Assembly: GCA_963070105.1 (NCBI GenBank)
Contig: OY718804.1
Location: 124,001 to 188,000, forward strand
Source of the DNA: Litomosoides sigmodontis
Taxonomy: Eukaryota; Nematoda; Chromadorea; Rhabditida; Onchocercidae
Direction: 5' to 3'
Length of the DNA stretch: 64,000 bases
The notes beneath the pieces are model-generated. The model worked only from the letters and a program-made list of their open reading frames with translations, searched no databases and was not told where the DNA came from. The position numbers and the translations under genes are program-made. Below, piece after piece: positions 51,701-64,000 of the stretch (within the stretch, counting starts at the first letter, position 1; each line of letters starts with the position of its first letter).

Positions 51701-54700
51701 CAAAGTGACACTTTTGAACTACTTTACCTTCATGTGTGGACATCAGTGTAGAAAATTTGCACAAATGAATAATTAAATTATCAAACACATCGCTCATTCC
51801 ATAATGTGCAGCTATAGATGCACATTTGCGATATCCATTCAATACTTTCTGAAATATTAATTTTGAAGACTTCCTCGAGTCTCTGGAACAAACAGGAAAA
51901 AAAAGTGATTACGACACCATAAACTTTTAATACCTGTAAGATGATCTCTCTTCCACTTTTGTCAAATACAAATGATAATGCCGCAGAAGCGGGACCCCAA
52001 ATGATACTAAACAAATCATGGTCATTCCATCCTGCTGGTACATGGATAAATTCACCCTCTTTCGTCTCACCGCGTCGTAATAAAACCTAAAAAATTTAAT
52101 CGCTTGTTAGAAAAACAAAAATCAGAAACGCTATTTTCTCTTCCCCATCACCACGCCTCGAAACAACATTCCATACTGTAATATTACCTTAATGCTAATG
52201 TACACAAAACATGGGTCACGCACGTACTTCACTTTTTATATTCTATGAATTAAAAATGATAATCATAGAAAATACCTTCCACAGATAATTCTCCTTTACA
52301 ATCCCAACTTGTTCAGCAGGCATCACAATTTCTTCGTTTCTGAAAAGACTTTCTAGTTGGATACCATTCACCAATGTCAAATAAAAGTTTTATATCTTGC
52401 CTGCGCCAGACCTACTCTTTTTTTGCTCAAATTCTTAATTCAAATATTTTCACTACATACCTTATAGCATTGTACATTTCATCCAACATCTCAGGGTCAA
52501 AATCCTGACCACCGTTTGTACCTGATAAATTTCGCTTGAAACATTCAGCTTGCATTGGCCGTTGATTTCGCCGTACCTGAAAGCATATTTCACTTTACAC
52601 AGATTAATCTGCGTTTTCATACAGCTCTTACATTTCAGTGGGTAATTTTAAAATGGATTAGTACCAAAATCAACTTGTTTCCTTTCGTTTTTTTTAAATT
52701 TCAACGTAGGGTGTGAACCTGTGGATTGTGTTGGTCAGTATTGAGCATAATGACAGCATAGGCTAAAGTGAACGCTGCGTCAACATGGTTGAAGGGTTCA
52801 CCGTTTGCAATGTACCAGTGATCTGAATATTTAAAAAAATGAAACACAGAAATAACACTGAAAAGAGAATAAAAGCCTAAAAACGATTAGCAGCATCAGC
52901 AATAAAGTCCTGAAGGAAAAAAAATTTAATGAAAAGCAAAAAAACGAATAAAAATAATTTCAGTGTTACCGAAGATTTCATTTCTAGTTCAAAACAACCA
53001 ATCTCTTTATCGCTTTTCTTAAAAAAATTAAAATTCAAACTACTTTTATAAAACTTGTGTTTACGTATAACTGCCTTAAATTACAAGGGAATGAATCCCA
53101 GCTTTATCCATTTGCTACGGAGGTGAAATGTTCACATATAAAAAATTTGTTTGAAGCTATTTGGAAATAAAAGTTTCTTATCGAAACGAAATGCATTTTT
53201 CACGAAAACTGAAAGATAAATCATTCAAGCTTTAACGAGAATTTATCTTTAGTGAATACCACACAAATATTATTGGCTAACCTGCAAAATGCTGCATTAC
53301 CATTGAGATTTCTGCAGCTTCCCCAGGCAATCTAAATGTTTCCAGAAACATACGTAAGGCGCCATCTAAACGAGTATTTTCGAATGGAAATGACCGAACA
53401 AACGCATCCAATACGGCCGCATTTTTTCGGCTGCAGTTTACAACAATAAGCAGTTAGTTTAAAAAGTTCCATTCCACATATATTCACTATGGAATGCTAA
53501 AAATGCAATGGAAATTTCAATACATACCACTTTTTCAGTTTACTCTCTTCCACCTAGTCTTTCCCTACATTACTCTAAAAAAAACACCGAACTACTCATT
53601 GGTAATTATAGAAACTTCAAGCAAAATCACTCAATAACCTGATTTATGAATATGTAAACTCATAACAAGCTGAAAGTATAAAATATTGGCTTGCATACCT
53701 GCAGATATAATCAGCAATACGTTTTTTATCGAGGTGCGGATTCTCTTTTAACCATGCTACGACATCCACCGGATCCAGCGGTGATTTTAAAATTCTCTTT
53801 TCCTTTAGAAATTCAATTCCTACAAAAATTTCCAGTCATATTCTCGATTTCAAATTACCAATTTAAAGTTATTTTCTGACCATAATCATATTTAGAACCT
53901 TTCTTTGGATCTTGATTAAAAAGTTCTGTCGCTTCCGTAATAATTCGCTTTTTCTTTTTCCTTTCGATAACTTCTATAATTGATGGAAAAGCAGATGACG
54001 GAGCCATCCTATTTGCGTGCAAAGCTGTAGAAGGTAAAAACGTTTCAAACAGCGCCGTCTTTTCCGCGGTAGCAACTGCTTCAAAAAAATTGAAATATTA
54101 TAAAGGATCAATTAACTATCAGTGATCTAAAAACGAATTCTGAAAATAAAAGCTTCTGCAGATCAGCGCAACCCTGATCTTGTCTATCTAATCCCACTCC
54201 TCAGTAGAGCCAGTTTAATTTGGCTTGCCACAACCGAATACAACTTCAAAAACATTCATAACAAACCGTCACATAGTTGTCCAACTCAAAAAATAAATTA
54301 TTCATTTTGTTTATTTTAACAACCTACATAAAGTTTCATCGATCGCATTTCGTCTCCCAAACGCATATCCACTGACAGCTGGTAAGTGCAAATGCGCCGG
54401 TACTGAACTAAAAGTTTCATAATAGGTTAAAAATGTGCTGACAAATGAGAAAATTTTGAAATTATATACATATCAAACAATTAACTTGTATTATGAATTG
54501 AACCTACGTTGAAATGGCGGCTTTCTGATGAACATTGCCAGCCTGTCTGTATACGCAATTATTATCAATCGTATCAATTACGGTTAGCAAACCGTCAAGC
54601 GATAATAAATTTATAGAACGCAAGCCCATGACAGGAAATGCATTTTCAAGAAGGAGCTTAAAGTAACAAAACTTTATCTTTCGTACTTCAAATTCTGAAA

Positions 54701-57700
54701 TTTCTATATTGTAGGACAAATTTAAAAAATTAAAAAAGATTTGAGGAGAAAGAAAACATTTACCTTAGTAAGATTTTCAAAAAGATTTGAGCAGTACAAA
54801 TCGCAATCATAATTCAAATATATTTCTGTAACCAATCCAGCTACACGCCATAATTGCACAATACTTTCCAGTGCCATTTCTTTCTGCTCGTAACTAATAC
54901 GAGTCTAAAATGCCGAAATTTTTATTTTAATATGCCAATTTCGAAATAAAGCATATTAATTTAATGCCAATTGAAAAAATAATATAAAGCATGAAGTAGA
55001 ACCTGATCACTGGTTATGATTGACTGTAACTTTAGGAAATACATTTCAAGTTGGAATTTCAAATCTGAACGAAGACCTTCAAACAACAGAAAGCAAACAC
55101 GATTCGTGGCAGCAAATACGGGTAATTTTTCGGTATCCAAAAGCTAAGAAAGAATTAGTTAAAGATCGTAACATCCATTTTTACGTCTATCATACCATAA
55201 TTTGGAGAATTATTAACAAAATTCTGCTAAATTCCATATTACGTTTGGTCAAAATTAGGGATGTGTGTACGTTCGTAGCATATTCCTGAATGATGCCGTT
55301 ATGAAGAAATGTGACACCATCGTCAAGAGATCATTTTAATACGTCGAATTATGATTTAAATTATTCATACCAAAGATGTTAACTAATACCTGCAACAGCG
55401 CACGACAAAGTTCATCTTTCACCAACGGCATCAGTAACGAAAAACTACGCACATGATCAGCACCAGCTTCCAGTGCAACAGTGAGTAAATTTAACGCCAT
55501 CAAAATCATTGATTCGGTGTTGGCACGATCCGACGGATTAATTAGAGCAATTAAAAACCTATTAAAAAAGATGACTTTCAAATTCTTTAGCACAGTTTAA
55601 ACTAAAATTTATAGCTCCCTTGTTTTCTAAAAAGAATAAGTTGGCAAACCAAGCAAGCAAGCAGAGAAAACCATGTTATAAGTGAGGATTCCATATTCCA
55701 TACATATTTTCCCTCCACACATGCTAAATTATTATTGCAATCATTCCTGGACTCTAGTTTTCGACTCACCGCCTCACCGCTTGTTCAATTTATCAACTTT
55801 TTATCTTGAGACATTTCTTACAATCAGGAATAATAATCAGTATTCCTGTGCACTAACCTCAGTAGTTCACGGACACATGGTATGCCGTATGGTATGTGAG
55901 CAGTTGAATTTGGAGTAATTGCATCTGCAAATTGTTCCGATTTTTGATCACTTAACACGGAATTTTCCTGAAATCAAATTTTAATCCTTCCCATAATCTT
56001 TGTTTGGAAAGCTCCGCAAAAAAAGTACGGCTACCTTTTCAAAATCAGATAGTGGTTTTACCATTTCTTCAGGGCTTTTTATCCTTTTTCTGACCACTCG
56101 TCCTTTCTCGTTGTTCTCTTTCTCAGATGACGTTGAACTCTAAAAACTGTTAAACCGATAACAGAAAATCCTTAGAGATGAGCCAGTAGAAAATACTGGA
56201 ATAGTAGCATTTCCAAGGAAAGAATTGGCACTAACATCATCACTGTCTGGTAAAACGCCATCATCTGAATCACGTCTTACTGCTTCAAAAGGTTCGCTGG
56301 ATAGCCCACTGACTCCAAAGCACTCAACAGGTTCAGGTTGCTTTGCCAAATGCTGATGAGACTCGATACCAGCTATAAAGTAAAACTATTCAGAAAATGA
56401 CACGTGGGTTGATTTGAAGTTGATAATTCCACATCCCGAACTACATTAAAAAGTTAATTCTAAATGGGTAATGAACAAGATGTTTCATTAATATTTATAT
56501 TACATATTTTTAAACTTCACTTGTTTCTGCTCCATCGATAACAGTAGTTTGAAGTTCATTGTTATACAGCTCTCTATCCATACTTTGTAAAATTGGTAAT
56601 ACTTCGATCGAATTCAATACGTCAACGCTTTCAACACTTTCTCGACTATTTTCTTCTCGTATCAACTCAATATCTTCTTTCTTCGACTAAATTCGCAAAC
56701 GGTGAAAAAATCGGTGTTAAGGATATTTAATTTCAGAAATTTTACGAGGAATCTAAGGAGATAAAAAAGCATTAAATAAGTAACAAATATTCCTAATATT
56801 AAGTGGAAAAATGAAAAATATCTAACTTCTCGAGGTGCTGGAAAATCATTTTCGGTACTATCCTTTTCTCCTTTCTCATTTCTTACAATGTCATTGAAGT
56901 AAATTTTTCGTCTCTTTCTCTTTCCTGTTGAATGACCAGCACGTTTCACCTGCAAAACACACACCAAAATTAGAATTCACTAAGGACATCATAGTGTAGA
57001 GAAAAAAACATTTCAAAAATGTTTTAATTTTTGAAAAAATGATAATTTCTAGTTTAGTTCAAAAATTCTTCTTTAAAATCATAATTTTTCCAATTGAAAT
57101 TGTTTGAGCTTCTACATAACATTTCTGAAACCTCATAGAGATATCCCAATACAATCCACAATGAACAAACCATTAATCAAGAATGATTTTGAAGTTACTC
57201 ATCACACTAATATCAATTATTTACTTTATATAGGGCAATCTGGGAAGAATTAACAAACAAAAGTGTAAAATCGAAAGTTAGTACCAATCTTCGAATGTAG
57301 GGATGACGAATATCTTCCTGAAATGTAGGTAGCCTGGTGAATAATAGCTGAGCCATATCAGATAAAGTAGCTTCAGCAACTTCACGTAAAAGTTCACTCA
57401 AAGCAGGTTCGAAACTGATCCGAAAACAACTTTGCATCATTTCGCAAACGCTTTCATTGGACAATAATTGTCCAACTGATGTAAGCATAAGGGTACGCAG
57501 TACCTGGACAGATTAAAAAACTAAAGTTTCAAACGGCATCAGTGAAGTCTTCCGTTTAACGTGAAGACCATAATAGTATCATGTTAAGTGAGGTTTGAAA
57601 AGTAAACCGTTTTTTTAACGTTAATTGATATGAGAATTTTCCACTACCATCAGGACCAAGAAATTAAAATTTTTCCTCCAAAAACTATAAAATCAAATAA

Positions 57701-58740
57701 CCTGAAGAATTTTTAGCAGAACAACTTCATCATTGCCACTGTCAGCACTGCCAATAAATTTTGCATGCGTTACGGAATCCGCAATATTTTCTACCGCATT
57801 TGACGCTTTGATACTGGAAAATTTGCAACATAGAGAAAAAATCTTAGAAGTCACAAATTTGAGAAAATGTTTTGAGAACTGACCTTAAAATGAAAGGCGA
57901 AAAATAACCTTGAACTATCAATTAATCCATAACTAAGAAATTTAGCGACAGATGACAAAGCTCGCGTCGTTACTGGACCATTGGTTTGATCAGAACGTAT
58001 CACATCGAGAAATGGACTTAGGAATGTGCCCGGATTCATATCCGATAAATCGTTTACCTTAACCACAACATTTACAATAGCTTACTAAAAGAAATTACAT
58101 TTATAAATTAAAAAATTTAAACATGAGCTACCCTTTACACCAAACGTGAGAGAATGTGATACCAACTTTGCAGGTGCTCTAACTTCTGATACATGTTTAA
58201 ACAATGAAATAAAAGTAATTGTAACAGAATGAAGAAAAGTGATCTGCATAGAAATAATAAATTTAGAAGAATGACAAAAAAAGGATAAAAAACAGCCCAC
58301 TCGTTTTGCTTTAATAATCAGGTTAGTAAGTTAAACATCTTTTTTGGTTCTTTTCTTTTCAGTCCTTTTTTTTTCAATTTTTTAAAATGGTCGCTTCCCA
58401 ACCTTTCTTCCTCCCCACTTTTTACCAACATACGCACAAGTATGATAAGCACAAGATGAAAAATGAAACTGCTGTCACAATTCCTTACTTATCAACTTTA
58501 GAAATAAACAATCAGAATTTGGTTCGTCAGATTTAAAAGTTTAAATATATGCATACTTACAGAATTGAAAACATCTCTTAGATCTGCGAAATTCCTCAAT
58601 AACGGATCGGTCTCATCAAGCAGTGAATGTCCTAAATGAATCTGTTGTTGATGATGGGACCAATTTCGGTGCGCTTTTTTCAACAGCGCTACCATAGCAT
58701 TGGCTTCACCTTGAACTACGTACAAACCACTCACCGCCAT
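45786..58740 (-). CDS. gbf-1: GBF1, Golgi brefeldin-A-sensitive ARF GEF
   Basis: About 41 exons from the ATG at 58740 (58561-58740, 57909-58057, 57702-57813, 57285-57503 onward) to TAA at 45786. It exchanges GDP for GTP on ARF1 at the ER-Golgi interface so that COPI coats form. Blocks follow human GBF1 in order. The N-terminal dimerisation region has YVVQGEAN and [18 protein letters not shown], then [17 protein letters not shown] and [11 protein letters not shown]. The Sec7 domain (53819-52276) has [10 protein letters not shown] with the catalytic glutamate, [15 protein letters not shown] and [10 protein letters not shown]. The HDS1-3 regions have [50 protein letters not shown] and [19 protein letters not shown]. 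The tail is rich in Pro, Gln and Ser. The linker encoded at about 56060-56950 is charged ([23 protein letters not shown]), and its exon borders (56165-56690) are uncertain. All Sec7 residues I can check are intact. Confidence 0.95.
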
Positions 58741-60361
58741 AGATTCACAATCTCATTTAAATTCCACACAAACAAAGAGTTACTGGTTGATTTTACCTTA
58801 AAAGTTATGTTATATTGGTAATAAATTAAGCAAAGAACTAACGCACAAAACATAACTTGACATTAGGCAAAATTATGAACACGTTAACACAGTTTACGGA
58901 AGTAAAGATATTTAGAACGACGTTTAGAAAAACAAAGAAAAAATGAGAGATAATTATGCCAAAAGCCATAAATATCCAGCAAACGCCTCGCTAACCCTCA
59001 CATTCTTCACAAGAACCGAAATGACCTACGCCACAGGTGCGTCGGAAACATTTCGTGCAAAAGAGTTTTTGACTGCAGTGCTCATCGATAACATCAGCAA
59101 CGATAGCAATTATTATCGTAGTTGATTAATTAATAACAGCAAACAAAAGTAACTATTTTTTGAAAAAAAATTTAATGAATTGAGGATCAGTCAATCCGAA
59201 AATTCAGAATTTGATATTAGCAAAAACAACACTTGGACATTTCAAGGTAAACTACAAACAAGTATTAGATAGTGGGCGCGAAATAAAAGAGAAACAAAAT
59301 GTAATTTCGTGCGCCTTTCAATTCTCTCTACAAAAACATGAATTAACACACCGCCTTGGTTGGTTGTAATGGCATATAGCGTAAAGGGAATTTGAGAAGA
59401 CGTAAGGTATGTGTGTATCGAAAAAAGTAACAACAATTCCTCACCCACACCAAGTAAACATCCAACCAATCCAACAGTGCAAGTACAGCACAATCTACGG
59501 ACACCACACGCGGCCCATTACCAATTTATAATTGATAATTAGAACACAATGCAAAAGTTTTAGTTCCAAATATTTTGCCACCAGTTAGTTCGACTTCCCT
59601 GTTGTTCATTTCTCCCTCTAACTTTTGTCTTTCCAAAATGTCCTGTTCCATCATACATTAAGGTGTATGAGTACCCAATTCGGGTTAATTTACTCATTCC
59701 TTCAAATCTCTTCTCTCTTCTTTTAACGCAATGCAACGAATCTCTCTTTCAAACTTTTTATTTTCTGATTCGCCTGCTCTAAAGACTCAAAACGGCTGCA
59801 ATTTTTTAAAGTTGTTCAAATAAAAGAAGATGGAAAAGTATGGGCATGTAAAATTTCTTGTCATTTATAAATTCCGTCATGTCTTCTCTTGTCACCTCTT
59901 GTTATGTAACACATCGTTTTGATCAACACCTCCTGTCAACTGGAGATTTTAGCACTTGTACGTTTTCAGTTGCATTTTAGGTATTGATACAGTGCCACAG
60001 TGTCATTAAGGCGGATACGTGTCACTTTTTATGAGAGAGGAAAACGGACACGTATTATTCTTTGAGCAATCAACAAACTCGTCATATTTCCCATATATAC
60101 ATGTCACTTACGAACAGCTGCCAAAACCAGCAGCATAATAATGGCATTTGCAAACATCTACTGTGATGCCATCATCATTTACCGCCAATTCTGACTTTCT
60201 TGAACTTTGATCCCCTGGTTGAGTTCACTTATTAGCAAGTGGTACAATTCTTAGTATTCCATTGAATTTACAAAGGATTAACGCATCATATTACACATAT
60301 AAAAACGGAAAATCAATGTGATCAGAAATTCACGCCCCAAAAAAATCTATATAATCAATTA
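58741..60361. other. Intergenic region upstream of gbf-1
   Basis: A 1.6-kb gap between the gbf-1 start codon and the IMMP1L stop codon, both on the minus strand. It should hold the gbf-1 promoter and the IMMP1L 3' UTR. It is too long for a typical nematode operon junction. No exon seen. Confidence 0.5.
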
Positions 60362-61323
60362 CTAGTTTGGTTTCTCCCAGAACCAGTGGGACGATATCCA
60401 TCCGGCTCTTGAGAATGGCCATATTCTGAGTATCAAACGAACCTGTACAAGACCGGCCGGTATTGGACCAAAGACCCGAGAATCAGTGGAAGCTACTGTG
60501 TTATCACCTTCTAAGTACACATGTCCCCTTGGAACCTTGCCATTTGGTAAGAGATAACAATTCGTCACTGTATCATACTCCATAGCTGTTAAGCGTTTGC
60601 AGAGCATTTCGCTCGAATCATGCGGTGCCAAGGCACCAACAATATCACCGCGTCGCAAATTACGCAAATGGACACTAAGCCGCTCAGCGATGACCTGCAA
60701 TTATCAAATTAACGCCATCACATTTAATATTTAATCAAAAAGATAATCCATTAGTGAATCGGCGTAAAATGGAGATCATGGATAACCATAAATCAGAACA
60801 AATTAAATATAGAAACACAAAGAAAAACAAAAACTGAAATGACAAAACAAAAGAGTTACGAAACTATAAAATTTTGGGTAGCTACGAGACAGAATGGATT
60901 ATACAGCTCATCACCCAAAAATAGTTTAGAGAATTAATTACATTCCACGATATCAAATTAGTGCAATTAACTAGTAACAGTTATTTGCTGAAGCTGTTGA
61001 AAACTACTCAAATAGCCTTCTCCTTCCTTGGATGGAAGGTACAGGAAGATTTAGCGATCTATTTATATATATTTATTTATATATTAATATCTCCTCTTAC
61101 AAATATATTTATTATATATTTATGTCTTCTTTTTTCTAGATTTTACAAATAATGACTTCTCCTAGAACAGACCTACCAAATCACCATCTTGTATTGTCGG
61201 ATGCATTGATGGACCTGAACATATCACTAATTCACCGACATGACGACCCACGGCGTATGACGCACAGTAGAAATAGCCAAAATTTCGGATGAGACGCCAA
61301 TTTAACCGTTTCCAAAATAACAT
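60362..61323 (-). CDS. immp1l: Mitochondrial inner membrane protease subunit 1
   Basis: Two exons, 61177-61323 and 60362-60694, give 159 aa, close to human IMMP1L (166 aa). This S26-family signal peptidase removes sorting signals from proteins at the intermembrane-space face of the inner membrane. The N-terminus is basic (MLFWKRLNWRLIRNFGYF), followed by a short membrane-anchor segment. The catalytic serine is in CSGPSMHPTIQDGD. After the splice come RRGDIVGALAP, the general-base lysine in LCKRLTAMEYD, then GHVYLEGDNTVASTDSR and FGPIPAGLVQVRL, ending KIWP-like (RIWPFSRAG). All active-site residues are present. The intron is phase 0 and lies three residues after GDL. The family partner IMMP2L is not in the window. 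Confidence 0.95.
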
Positions 61324-62929
61324 ATCATTCGAAGAGAAGCATGAGCTAAGAACCTGGAAATGGAAGGATTGAACCTGTACGTGAACCGGAAATGTGAGGG
61401 AGAAAGGGCATGCTAAATGTCATTCACTGAAGCAAATGTAATACTGGAATTAGGGAATAAACCGCGGTCACTGATTATTCACATGAAGCGACAAAACTAC
61501 CACCACTCCACACGGATGGATTTACGCCGAACTCACACTGCGAATCATTCGCTCTCTAAAAGTGCCGGCATGGGGTAGGACCAACACCGCCTGTTCTGGA
61601 ATCCGTTGTTAGCATTGAATTTCTGCGCCGACGTTGAAAATTGGTCGGTCTACGCAATTATCCGTGGATGGGATTCTCAAGCACCTACACCTTAGCGCAT
61701 TCCATCACTCCCAGTGCTAGTCGCGCCCATCATCACTGTCCTTTTTAATTCCGTACAGTCATTGTAGAATATGCAAACAGCGGATGGACTACCAAGGATA
61801 GCACCGCCAGCAAACCGCCAGTCGGCCGTTCTCTTTTGCTTCACTCTTATTTTCCTCTATTATCAGTACTGCCGTTGATGCAACTTCTATTTGAACTTGT
61901 TTAATAGAAATTATATAAAATTATAATAAATAAAAAATGGTTGTGGACAATGAATGAAAAACATTTCAGGAAAGAGGGCTGATCGCAAAGCCAACTCTTG
62001 CGCCGCGTTGTGAAGGAACACAATGAAGTTTAGATTTCTAAGGCAAAGAAACTTCTCTCTGAGAACTTCTTTACCATTTGCCGCAGAACAGTGGTGAGGA
62101 ACATTGGTCTTATCAAAAGGTTCGATAGCCGTGATTCGACAAAGGAAGGCAAAAGCACTTGCAGAGAGACAGGACAAGGTGCGCATAATAAAGATGGATT
62201 ACAAGCATCCACTGCTTGGCGTTGCAAAAAGCTTGGAAGGCGCGCGGAAATTTGAAATACATCAGGACAGAAAGCGAAAGACGATTCGTGCAGCATTGTT
62301 TCCATGCAAGAGCTTCGTAATAATTAATATGCAAAGAACACGTGTACAACTTATGTAAGCTGGTTAACCCGATCATCTACACTGGAAGTTGCATGCTCTC
62401 CGCTAGGAGCATCCTGCGTTCGAATTGTGCAATCTGCAGCACCGCCCTAAAACTAACACACTATGTACCTGGAAAGCACGCCGACGTGAAAATTCTCACA
62501 TGAAACGCATGGATGCCGTCGTGTGAGACGTATGCTAAAAATTCATCGGTTTCCAAACAACTGTCACAATAGTGCAGTGGAATCAACTTTTTGAATTCTA
62601 TCAATTATTGAGCAGTCTATTCGTAATGAAATGGTGGGGCTTATCCTAACCTTCTTCCAACTCGTCAATCTCACTCTGCGCGAAGTACTGCCAGAATCTG
62701 CAAAAGTGGTAGACTTGCTTGAAAAGATTGCTATGAGGCAGTATGATGCGAGCTTCATCCTTTCTGTGTGCCAATCATAGCATAAGCGAAAAGCGATAAA
62801 GCACCAAAAAAATTTTAAAAACGTTATAAATGAATTTGAACTACTCCTACTTTTTCCTAGTAGCTGGTGGCCCCTTGCAAACTTTGATGTCTGTCTCCAA
62901 AACAAACCATCATTACCTGAAAATTCCTA
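61324..62929. other. Intergenic region
   Basis: A 1.6-kb region between the IMMP1L start and the stop of the right-edge gene. Overlapping open frames on both strands at 61911-62376 (up to 91 codons) have no splice signals or recognisable product. I see no gene here. Confidence 0.45.
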
Positions 62930-64000
62930 CTAAATTTCCTTCAAAATTGCAAGCTCTTCCTCATCCTCACTGGAATTTTTTTTCTGAATCTTGAAAAAAA
63001 AACTTTGAAAATCTCATTCTTCCTTTTGAAATTTCGAGCTATGTGGTTTAGTTAGGTAACGTGAAATTTTTTTACCATTACAGAGCATCCGTAAGTTACC
63101 TCCATTAAAGGAATTTCTTGCCCTCCGCCCCGATGCAAAGGTGGCTCTGTTCCTTTCTGATAAATCGCTTCTATGCCATTCCTTCTGCCTATTTTTCGAA
63201 TTACTGCCCGGTGATCTGCAAGTGAAAAGTTTACCGGGAAGACTTGCTCAGGTCACCCCAAGTAGGAAAATTGAGTGATAAATGGCTGTGATTCAAACTG
63301 CTACGGCTAAATAAAGTAAATCTAAAACACTCAGTGATGGATCAGCGTGCCGGTGCTCAAAAAAGCAATCACTTCTACCTCTGGTGGATATAATTTCGGG
63401 AACATGGCGAATACTTAGCATTATTTTGAGGGCCACCGGTGTTCTCTATATTCTTTGTTTGCGAATGTTGTCCATACCCAGTAGACGCTAAATTTGCACT
63501 CAGAGCTGGCAACGACATCATCATCGGCAAGGCTATTGGCATCGTCATCGAAAACGGCGAAGGACAGAAAAGCGACCTGAATTAATGAGGCAGTCTTAGA
63601 AACTAATTTCTCTTCAGTACGATCAATTAGCATCATAAGCATTAAGACGCTTCAACAAAACTGTAAAAGCACCAGATGTGTTGCGTTTGCGCTGTCAGAC
63701 GATGCTTTCGAGATTTCAATGTTCCTAGCACCGCCGACGTCATTAACTGTCGCTGACAGGTTTCACTGGGCGAATTGTTGGTTGAAGAAGTCCCTTTAGT
63801 CTCTCCGATAATGTCTGCAAAATCCTGTCCTTCAGTCATTAGCAGCTGTAAAAGTGAACAAAAATTTAAGAATTCGAAGAAATCATCTGAGAAGTGGCTC
63901 ATGGTCTTACCAGCTTCCAGTAAATCAACCAAATATACGTCCTGAATCGTGCACCCTTTCACTTTCATGCAACAATTCGCTCCTTTCCACAGATCCTGCA
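62930..64000 (-). CDS. Unrecognised gene, 3' part (partial)
   Basis: Several minus-strand exons run in from beyond the right edge: about 63911-64000, then 63640-63829 or 63852, 63478-63576, 63100-63215 and 62930-62983 (TAG). The first encodes LWKGANCCMKVKGCTIQDVY and LVDLLEAG. The second continues as a Thr/Ser-rich stretch (FADIIGETKGTSSTNNS). The last two fit together as a basic block (HRAVIRKIGRRNGIEAIY) and an acidic end (SSEDEEELAILKEI). Phases of the middle exons are ambiguous: another consistent chain reads the last exons in a different frame, ending EKKFQ. I recognise no family. The existence of a gene is well supported, the exact protein is not. Confidence 0.55.

Noticed and set aside
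62104..62376. Overlapping frames on both strands upstream of IMMP1L
   Set aside because: Three overlapping frames, none with splice signals or a recognisable product.

Overview
This is eukaryotic DNA, most likely from a nematode. Short exons are separated by GT-AG introns of about 100 bp to 6 kb. The closest match I recognise is the Caenorhabditis glutamate transporter EAT-4. Several start codons lie a few bases after a splice-acceptor consensus, which suits spliced-leader trans-splicing. Introns and intergenic gaps are longer than in Caenorhabditis, so I infer a parasitic or other non-rhabditid nematode; the species cannot be told from this window. Gene models were assembled by hand from reading frames, GT/AG boundaries and intron phase.

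Layout: (1) 70-1111, +, the 3' end of a leucine-rich-repeat transmembrane receptor. (2) 1112-7757, a long non-coding stretch. (3) 7758-12313, +, a complete vesicular glutamate transporter (eat-4 / SLC17A6-8 type), 12 exons, 566 aa. (4) 14192-36221, -, a 22-kb gene of 23 exons encoding a 1011-aa, mostly low-complexity charged protein that I do not recognise. It is tail-to-tail with eat-4. (5) 33339-34610, +, a Ly6/uPAR-type, probably GPI-anchored protein lying inside a 5.8-kb intron of gene 4 on the opposite strand. (6) 38436-44286, +, a tight cluster of three genes: a 64-aa protein, a 616-aa tyrosine-phosphatase-like protein whose catalytic cysteine is serine, and a 79-aa protein. The spacings of 240 and 152 bp suggest an operon. 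(7) 45786-58740, -, the Golgi ARF exchange factor GBF1, about 41 exons. (8) 60362-61323, -, the mitochondrial inner-membrane protease subunit 1 (IMMP1L). (9) 62930-64000, -, the 3' part of an unrecognised gene that runs off the right edge.

The identified genes do not form one pathway. They cover synaptic vesicle filling (eat-4), early secretory traffic (gbf-1), mitochondrial protein maturation (IMMP1L) and cell-surface proteins (LRR receptor, Ly6). The most unusual parts are the catalytically dead phosphatase with its small neighbours, the nested Ly6 gene, and the large unrecognised protein. I see no viral, transposon or CRISPR sequence, and no rRNA gene. tRNA genes could not be excluded by eye.
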